From Cinnamomum chago (taxonomy: Eukaryota > Streptophyta > Magnoliopsida > Laurales > Lauraceae), in the NCBI GenBank assembly GCA_038049695.1, contig CP142452.1:50364501-50428500 (forward strand): a DNA stretch of 64,000 nucleotides, read 5' to 3'. The notes below the pieces were generated by a model that had not been told where the DNA came from, made no database searches, and saw only the letters and a list, made by a program, of their open reading frames with translations. Every line of letters starts with the position of its first letter. The first letter of the stretch is position 1. A program made the translations under genes and the position numbers. This document shows positions 57,021 to 64,000 of the stretch, one piece after another.

Positions 57021-58740
57021 GCTTGAAATACTATAGCACATAACCGTACATTCAATTTAATGAATTTAAATGACATTAGGGTTTAGTATTCTACCAAATT
57101 TATATGGAATCCTCATAACTACTAAATTCAAAATACATCGGAATTCCAATCCCCGGGGTATGCCTCCTTGGGGAGTGCGAATACCACCTAGATTGGTGCG
57201 GATCAAAGTTGGTCAAAATTAGGATTAAGACTAACGTTCCATGATCCCCTTCATTCATTATTATCTAGGTATCTCATACCAAATAATGAATGACTCCCGA
57301 TTAGCTTCGGTTTCTAAAATAAATGAGGCAAATCCTTGGGGATTCTACATCATTATTTTAGTTAAGTGTGACCCACCAACTAGCATTGCATGACAACTGT
57401 TGCGAGCAGCTCCTCCTTGGGGAGTGGGCCCCGCCCCGTCTCACCAACACTATCCATAGGAGATCCATATGTAGTAACCAGACAAGTAAAAGCCCTCCGT
57501 GGGGAACGGCCATTCTCAAGATGGCGCGAGGCTAATACTTTCCTTACAATGGACTTATGGTGGGAAACCATGGGGATTTCCAAATATAAATGCCCTGCTC
57601 CCACTTAATATTTTAGAATTGAGGATTTCCTTGTAAGGTATTAGGGCCCACATACATATAAATGAACATCAAATCATCTCATGATATGATCAAAGATTGG
57701 TTCCAAGTCAAGTTATTTTAAGGAAAGTCCAGTTTCTAAATTAGTGTTACCAATGTGTCCATCTCATGGGTCATCAACACTAATTAGAACTCTTTCCAAA
57801 AATTAATTTGATTTGACCAATTTTAGTAACTTTCTATATTTGGATTAGATTTGGAAACATTCTAAATTAAGCATTCATCCATGAATAGAAAGTGCTAAAA
57901 TTAGAAACTAGTCCTCTCCTCCACATGGCCCTAGCGGAATAGACTTTCCAAAACACTCTTTGGGCAACTCCAAAACTCTTTTGGTAATCTTCAAGCTCGT
58001 TGATTATGAGTTCAACATCGCTTTCCTTCTTCGTCTCGGACATCACCAGAATTTACAAATTTAGAAAAATTACAAAAATTCCTATGCTTGGATTATGAGA
58101 CTTACATGGTAATCTAAACATGGGAAAAAAGGGCTATATGGAAATTCATCATGCCTTGCCCTTTCACGGGAAAGCAAGGAAACCATGATGCCCTTTACAC
58201 TTAGCCTCAAATAAACCAATAACCATAAATAGAAAGCAAAAGACTTATGGGCCATATGGAGAGGACATGATCATCTGCAAGTTAGTATCTCATACAACCA
58301 TACAAATCACAAAAACATGCTGCCAAATAATGCTGGAAAAATAGGATGTAAAAGAAGACCCGAAACTGAAGAACCTAGTTTTTGCAACATGCTGTGTAGT
58401 GTGCTCGGTCGACCGCCCAGAAGGCTCGGTCAACCGACCTGCAAGTCACCCGGTCGACCGATCACGGGGCCAGGTCGACCGGACTGACGAAAACCTGCAA
58501 CTTGGGTTTTCTATTTCGTGTCCATTCTTCACCAAATCACTTCCAAAGTGTTCCAATGGCTTCCTACCATCCTTCCATCATTATTAAACCCTTTTATGAC
58601 TATCCAAACATGAATCTACTATCTTACCAAGTAAATTCATCAAAACTGATCCTAACATAGTCCTCGCTTCATCTTCTTCGCATCTCATACAAAGATTAGA
58701 GCAAGCTTACTGATCTAACATGATTAGAGATGAGGTATGG
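57021..58740 (-). other. Long leader of the copia element
   Basis: About 1.7 kb between the primer binding site and the gag start, with no supported ORF. Two related phrases (GGTATGCCTCCTTGGGGAGTG near 57160 and GCAGCTCCTCCTTGGGGAGTG near 57405) repeat. A cluster of TCGGTCGACCG-type palindromes lies at 58405-58482, inside what would be the element's RNA leader. Confidence 0.6.
58405..58482. repeat. GGTCGACC palindrome cluster in the copia leader
   Basis: Sites TCGGTCGACCGC, TCGGTCAACCGA, CCGGTCGACCGA and AGGTCGACCGG lie within 80 bp. They resemble the Sirevirus LTR clusters but belong to a different copia family and lie in its leader rather than in an LTR. Confidence 0.88.
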
Positions 58741-58752
58741 CTCTAATACCAA
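58740..58752 (-). promoter_or_regulatory. Primer binding site of the nested-host copia element
   Basis: GCTCTAATACCAA reads TTGGTATTAGAGC on the minus strand, a one-base variant of the initiator-Met-tRNA site. It sits next to the LTR edge TGTTGGAAAC at 58754. Confidence 0.8.
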
Positions 58753-58753
58753 T

Positions 58754-60328
58754 TGTTGGAAACTAGGTTGGCCTTTCAGATACGTTTCAAAAACTTTTGA
58801 CCCACTTGATGCAGGGATCAATTATCTAGAAGGCAACAAACCCAATCCAGGATGCATTCCCTCAAACTCATAAATCATGTACAACAATATATACTATCTA
58901 GAAGATAGAAAACAACACCTAAACATGCAACCACGAAATCTACAACATACAAGGATGTAGATTTATACCTTTGGAGCTTTGTAGTGCTCTGATGGAGAAT
59001 TTGAGTTCTTTCTTTGATGATGAACACCTTCTCTTAATCAAATCAGAATCTCCAACACCTTTTGATCTTCCACGTTATGACCCGTATTAGATCTCTTTTC
59101 TTAAGAAGATGGTGGAATCTCCAAGAGAAAACCCAACTAGAAACTCCAAGGAACTAAAGGAGAGAGAGGAGAACTTAGAGAGGAAGAGAAGTTGTGCAAC
59201 ACTTGCACAAAGGGGCCGGAATTGCACTCTCTATTATGGACGGCCAAGCGGGGATATCTCCCCTATTTGTAGTCCTCCATTCCACCTCTTTACCTATTTG
59301 AAATAGAAGTTTAACTCCCATTACAAAATAGTAACCTTCTCCCTTGCTAATTGCCATAAAAGTCTTACTTTCACAACAATTAGTAGCATTCTCCTTTCTA
59401 ATTAAAATAGAAGTCATACTTCCATTAATAATCAGTAACTTTCCATTACCACTATTAGAAGTCTCACTTTAAATAGAAATAGTAACCTTCCTATTAGAGT
59501 TCAAGTAGAATTAGTATCTTTCTAATAACTTGGGCTAGCGTGGGGACAACTAGGGATTCCTTAGAAAGCTGGCTCCAACTGGGACACCCGACCCCACATC
59601 TCATGTGCAATCCGGGCCCACAGTTAATTGCAAATAACTCCACTATATAAATACAATTGCACTTCAGTCTTAGGAATATATTACAATGAAGACCATAAAC
59701 TTCTCAATTACCACAAGTAGGCCCCTCCATCTATATCCATGTTCCCACAGCTCTACTACCACGTACCCAAATCACCGAGGTGTTGACCTACAATTGGCCT
59801 CACTCATTGGTGACTCAAAGCAAATGAATAGATAGAAACTTGAGTTCATTAATGTCTCAGGATTATGAGCCTATTGCTAGGGAATTATGAGAGCAGACCT
59901 TAAAGTAAAGACAGTGTATATAAGGTGATTCTCATGGTCCTTCAATACATCCAATGTACCAACACCATGATCCAGAATCTTACATTCCGATGATCGAGAC
60001 AAATCACACTATTTCATAGCGATCAAAGTGTTACAACCTTGTCAGATGAGATGCCCAATCTCATCACTGGTTGTGAAGATATTTAAGTATAAGATTTGCA
60101 ATACATGTCTCCTGTATGTAGATCTCATCCATACACATGTATTACATCTAGTATACTTGTGGACTCCGGTTCATCTCATGAACCATTATGTCATTCGTAT
60201 TGGTTATGTGCAAGTATATAATTAAACACCATTCATCTCATGAAAGGAAAGCATGATTGTATTGATAAATAAAGAAATTAATCAATTTATTACATTATAT
60301 AATTGGTATTGAGACCATAAAACTAACA
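58754..60328 (-). repeat. 5' LTR of the nested-host copia element (1575 bp)
   Basis: Runs from TGTTGGAAACTAGG to CCATAAAACTAACA and is followed by TSD CAAAC. It matches 37723-39486 at roughly 97% over the first 420 bases. Confidence 0.92.
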
Positions 60329-60333
60329 CAAAC

Positions 60334-61500
60334 AACATGTGAATCCATCGGCGATCATCACGAGAAGAATCCCAAAAGACGCGGCACGGCCTGCGACTCT
60401 TCAAATGCCCTAGCAACCACTTAATGCAATTAATTGACCCTTTTTATGACAACTTAATGCGGTCACTAACCCATTATTTTGGACAGCCCGATCAAAATCA
60501 AACAAATGGGAGTTACAAGTCGAAGTAATCATGGCAATAAATCATGAAACTCCCCTCATCATGGAGATTAAGGGCGATTAAATGCCCATCATTCTCCATC
60601 AGCCAATCATATTCAAGGAAAAGGAGTTACAAAATCGAAGAATTAAAACTTGTAACTCCCCTCATCATGGAGCATCAATACCATCAATGCTCATAAACCC
60701 ACCTTTTGGTCACCAAAAGCCTATAAAAGGGGGGGGGGTCATTCCAAGATGGAAAGTCTAGAAAAATTCAAGAAAAATCCCGAAGAATTCTCGAAGAAAC
60801 CTTGCTACTCTGCTGTAAAAGAAAAACCACAAGGTGATCGAAGTCCCATGGGGGGCCCATCTCTCCAAGGTCTCCTCTCTCCTTCTATCCAACATGGCCT
60901 AAACGCGGCTCTTCAGCCCGTTTTCTCTTTTTTTTATTGGATATAGGACCTCCCCTCGGTCTTCATCCTCTAAAAAACTGAGGTCCAAGCCAAGCCAAAG
61001 AATCAAAGCATCAAGCATTCTCATCTGAAGGACGATGGCGAAGTCCATACATGACTTGCGACCGTTGATCTAAACGAGTCCCCATAATCTCCTGAGAAGT
61101 CAGATCTCTTTTCTCACTTTTCTGTTGTATTTTGTATTCTTTGTAAAGAGACAAAAAAAAGTCACATTTCTTGTCTTTCATTATTGATGAGATTTGTAAA
61201 TCGCTTTTCACTGCACAAATCGCCTTTCGGGGCACAAAACCGCCTTTCAAGACAAACAAAATGAAATCGCCTCTTACGGCATTTAAAAAATTGTGTCTCT
61301 TTCTTAAAATATATGTGCAATAGAAAGTTAGAAAGAAGAATTGATTTCCTTTCTACTTGTGAAGGTGAATCTCCGGATCACCACTTCAAATTCCAAGTAG
61401 AATAGAAAATCTGGCATACCCGTACAAAAAATGTTGATGACTCGCTTTTCCTCCTCCGCCGGACCCCGGCAGCCCCTGGGGCGGAAGGAAAGGACGAAAG
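60334..61500 (+). repeat. Tat-like Ty3 LTR, second part, and following leader
   Basis: Resumes the LTR interrupted at 37718. It contains a TATA box (TATAAAA, 60722-60728) followed by a G-run, a region with polyadenylation-like TTTGTATTCTTTGTAAAG near 61130, and repeated CGCCTTTC words at 61200-61285. The LTR end and primer site could not be fixed; the GC-rich stretch near 61450-61500 may already be internal DNA. Confidence 0.55.
60722..60728 (+). promoter_or_regulatory. TATA box of the Tat-like LTR
   Basis: TATAAAA, within CCTATAAAAGGGG, lies in the downstream half of the LTR on the element's coding strand. No other core promoter element is clear. Confidence 0.5.
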
Positions 61501-61522
61501 GCCTGGCCCCCATCGGGGTCAT

Positions 61523-62330
61523 AGGTTCAATTCACCACTACCGACTATTTCAGCAAATGGGCCGAGGCTATCCCGCTCGGTGAAGTGAAAGCAACGAATC
61601 TTATGGATTTTGTAAAGAAAAACTTGGTATACAAGTTTGGAATACCCAGGAGAATCATCCATGACAATGGTCCCCAGTTCCGGCACTACCGTTTCCAAAG
61701 GTTGTGCAAGAAACTTGGAATCGAAAGTCATCGCTCCCCCCCATTAACCCAGTAGAGAATGGCCCAGTGAAGGCTTTTAACAAAATGATATGCAAAATCC
61801 TGAAGAAGATGGTATCTAGGATAGGAGGGAGCGGAGCGAGCGGCTACCAAAAGTACTATGGGAATATCCCACGACAGTCAGGGGCCCAACGGGGTCAACC
61901 CCGTTCTCTCTGGTGTATGGAGAGAGGCAGTGCTCCCTGTTGAAATACGGCTACCGAGCATACGTGTAACCATAAACGATCGCCTACCAGAGGGAACTAA
62001 GGATATGCTGAGGATAAGAGAACTCAAGTCTCTAGATGAAAAACGATTGGAGGCCAGGCAAAACATCGAGCTGTATCAGCCAGGAATCTCTGCCTCTTTT
62101 GATAAGATGGTCAGGTAGAAATACTTCAAAAAAAGCGATCTTGTCCTTGTAGTCAGGAAACCCATGAAAACCACTTTCAAATCGACCGGAAAGTTTGAGA
62201 CTAAGTGGGAAGGACCCTACGTGGTAGTTACCATCTATACGAACGGTGTTTATCACTTAAGGGATGTAAAAGGGACCAAGCAAGAATTGTCGATCAACAA
62301 CAAGTTCCTCAAGAAATATTATCGGTAAAA
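61523..62330 (+). pseudogene. Tat-like Ty3/gypsy integrase remnant (fossil)
   Basis: The plus strand shows the integrase core words DYFSKWAEAIPL, VYKFGIPRRIIHDNGPQF and PVENGPV. After an intermediate stretch comes the C-terminal domain with SDLVLVVRKP, TGKFETKWEGPYVV and NNKFLKKYY. The DYFSKW...HDNG pattern and the KWEGPY..V tail are those of the Tat/Athila-type branch. No gag, protease or reverse transcriptase precedes it here, and it is broken in several places. Confidence 0.8.
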
Positions 62331-62899
62331 AAAAAAAAAGAACGAGTGCTTTCAAAGGCCCATTTATCCATTAGCTTGATGCTCCCATTTTTACTCTTTT
62401 TGTTAGAACTAACCCCCTCAAATAGAGGACATGGGTTGATCAAACCCAATAACACACATGAAAAAGGCACTCGCCTGAATTAGGCACACGCCTGAGAAAG
62501 GCGCATGCCTGAAGAAGGCTAACAGCCTGCAAAAGGGTGACCAGCCTGAAAAAGGCGCCCCGTCTGATAAGGACAAAGGAGATAATGTAAAACCACAAAA
62601 TGAGCAGAGAACCTGATAATAGCCAGAGTAGACAATACCCAAACCCAATGAGGGTAATACTTCAAAACTAACCAAAAAGTCGAACCTTAAAGGCACGACC
62701 CACTCAGGAGCAAATGACTCTGAACAATGGTATTTCCAAAAGAGAGAGAGAGAGAAAGAAAGAGAGAACAAGATATGACAAACAAAAAGAAAGTACAAAG
62801 TGTGTATTTCATTACAAAAAAAATGAAGAGGGGGCAACGAGCACTTGTACAATTATTAAAAAAAACACACCTAGAAAAAGGAGAATTGCAAGAAAAAAA
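62331..62899. other. Spacer with GCCTGA/AAGGC minisatellite
   Basis: No gene. 62465-62570 repeats a ~16-18 bp unit (GCCTGA...AAAGGC) about six times. 62740-62900 is purine-rich, and the AAAGAGAGAGAGA tract there produces spurious Arg/Lys-rich ORFs. Confidence 0.6.
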
Positions 62900-63640
62900 A
62901 ACAGGAAGAAAAGGAGCAACAACAAGCACAACTGAAGCAACCGGCGATGGTCAAAGGATCTGACTAGCCCGATCAAGGAGAACCCTCAAACTCCTCTCAG
63001 CATTTAGCCGAAAACCCCAACCGACGGTAGTATCAACGCCAGATCCAACTAGCGGCCCAAGAGGAACACCACGGGACGTGGAACAACGCATTCCGTCAGC
63101 ACGCAAAAGCAACCCATCAATCTGCATAGCCATCTCCCACTCCTAGTTCTCTTCCTCGGCAAGACGTCCATCACGCTCATTTCGACCCTGCAGAAGGCCA
63201 CAAAGTCTGCGAAGTGCCTCAGTCAATTGTCGCTCCGCAATCATGAGGGTACAATTCAGCTCCACCAACTCAAAATGGGAGTTTAGGGACTCCCACTGGA
63301 TTATATGGACTGCCAGTAGCTCGTCCGACATCCCTCCCATCATCCCGACCACGCTGGCCCAATAACTGAGCAGCCAAAGCAGGTTCTCAACATGAAGGGT
63401 GGGGTACCCGGTTCTCCTCAAAAGGCCGAGATAGGGGACCAGATACTCAGGCGCCCAACGAAGCTCGCCTGTGGACCAATCAACCATATTGCGAAAGTGA
63501 ACCAACATATGGTCGAGTAAAAATTCCCGACGAGTGTATCCTAGAGGGGGAGTGATCTGAGCCACACGGTGTTCCGTCACCTCAGGAGGGAGTTGATCCA
63601 CTCTCAAAATAAGTGTGTTGTTCCTGGTACCAAACATCAG
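62900..63640 (-). pseudogene. Antisense ORF downstream of the Tat-like integrase (fossil)
   Basis: The main minus-strand frame is 164 codons (63143-63637). It starts MFGTRNNTLILRVDQLPPEV and includes RREFLLDHMLVHFRNMVDW, LVPYLGLLRRTGYPTLHVEN and LLWLLSYWASVVGMMGGM. A further short frame lies downstream. I recognise no enzyme domain. Its position after integrase on the opposite strand matches the antisense ORF known in Tat/Grande-type elements. It shows no obvious similarity to the PMD-like ORF at 28440-33680. Confidence 0.55.
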
Positions 63641-64000
63641 GTGAGGGCGAAAGCAGCGGATGACTGAAAGGAGAGAATTTCGTTTCTCTTTCTTCTTTTC
63701 TTATCAGAGAAGGGAGGAGACACTGGTTTCTTTTTTTTTTCTCTGAACACAGAAGGAGTGAAACCCCCCCCCCCCTTTTATAGAAGCTGCGACTACAGAG
63801 GCAAACTCTCTGGGGTAATACTAATCGAGCCCTCAAAAGCACAACCTCCTCGAACTACATGCATAAAGACAATTTAGAAAGAGAGTACGAAGCGATTTTC
63901 CGCCTACGCACGATCAAGGCAACCGTGAAAGCAACTCCAACTGGACACCGGCAGAACATGAACAGTCTCATCAATGTTAGAATTCCTAGAAACGGGGGCC
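63641..64000. other. Non-coding end of window
   Basis: Upstream side of the antisense ORF: a pyrimidine-rich stretch (TTTCTTTTTTTTTTCTC, a C-run near 63765) then TTTTATAGAAG. It could be the promoter or leader of the antisense transcript, but nothing firm is visible. Confidence 0.3.

Larger units (their letters stand above)
37723..60328 (-). mobile_element. Ty1/copia element, ~9 kb, expanded to 22.6 kb by nested insertions
   Basis: Minus-strand element with 5' LTR 58754-60328, 3' LTR 37723-39486 and TSD CAAAC at 37718-37722 and 60329-60333. The order gag, protease/integrase, RT, RNase H is that of Ty1/copia. Three later insertions sit inside it: 42515-44388, 44743-53451 and 53806-56762, each with its own TSD. 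About a dozen differences are visible over the first ~420 aligned LTR bases (~3%), which at commonly used plant rates suggests an age near one million years. The coding region is broken in several places besides the insertions. Confidence 0.92.

Noticed and set aside
62687-62963. Arg/Lys/Glu-rich and Phe/Ser-rich ORFs
   Set aside because: They come from an AGAGAGAG and A-run tract.

Overview
The window is plant nuclear DNA, almost certainly from an angiosperm with a repeat-rich genome. Evidence: Ty1/copia and Ty3/gypsy elements with plant-type LTRs and initiator-Met-tRNA primer sites, CACTA transposons with the plant terminus CACTACAAGAAAA, and intron-bearing fragments of R2R3-MYB, group C bZIP and alpha/beta-hydrolase genes. 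I see no intact host gene, tRNA or rRNA gene, or CRISPR array. Nearly all of the 64 kb is nested transposable elements. All element calls come from reading motifs, termini and target-site duplications (TSDs) by eye.

Layout, left to right. 1-269 is the tail of a Sirevirus-like LTR. 564-5057 is a coding-free Ty3-type element with a ~4 kb LTR (TSD CTATC) lying in leader-like DNA of a copia element. 6095-8089 is a copia LTR, followed by its reverse-strand RT/RNase H remnant to about 9527. 9527-15876 is a reverse-strand Sirevirus-like element that keeps gag but shows no pol. 15877-28389 holds exon-like scraps, the 3' exon of a MYB gene, two solo Ty3-type LTRs (17101-19863, TSD GTGCA; 21276-25516, TSD CAAGT) and the right end of a CACTA element with ~193 bp subterminal repeats.

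28440-61500 belongs to a Tat-like Ty3 element: an antisense plant-mobile-domain ORF (split by a solo Sirevirus LTR, TSD TCCTC), a polypurine tract and an LTR starting at 36244. That LTR is split by a ~22.6 kb copia insertion (37723-60328, TSD CAAAC). The copia element itself carries three insertions: a solo Sirevirus LTR (42515-44388, TSD GGAAC), an 8.7 kb CACTA transposon (44743-53451, TSD TCA) and a solo Ty3-type LTR (53806-56762, TSD ACACT). 61523-64000 holds a Tat-like integrase remnant and another antisense ORF.

Two things stand out. First, the CACTA transposon carries spliced-gene fragments of three unrelated host genes in one orientation (MYB, hydrolase, CPRF2-like bZIP), as in gene-capturing 'Pack' elements. 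Second, LTRs or leaders of three unrelated element lineages carry clusters of short perfect palindromes built on TCGA (GGTCGACC, CGATCGATCG, CGCTCGAGCG). At one homologous LTR position the palindrome word differs between copies but stays palindromic. A fourth lineage, the Tat-like LTR, has a 22 bp perfect palindrome with a different core.
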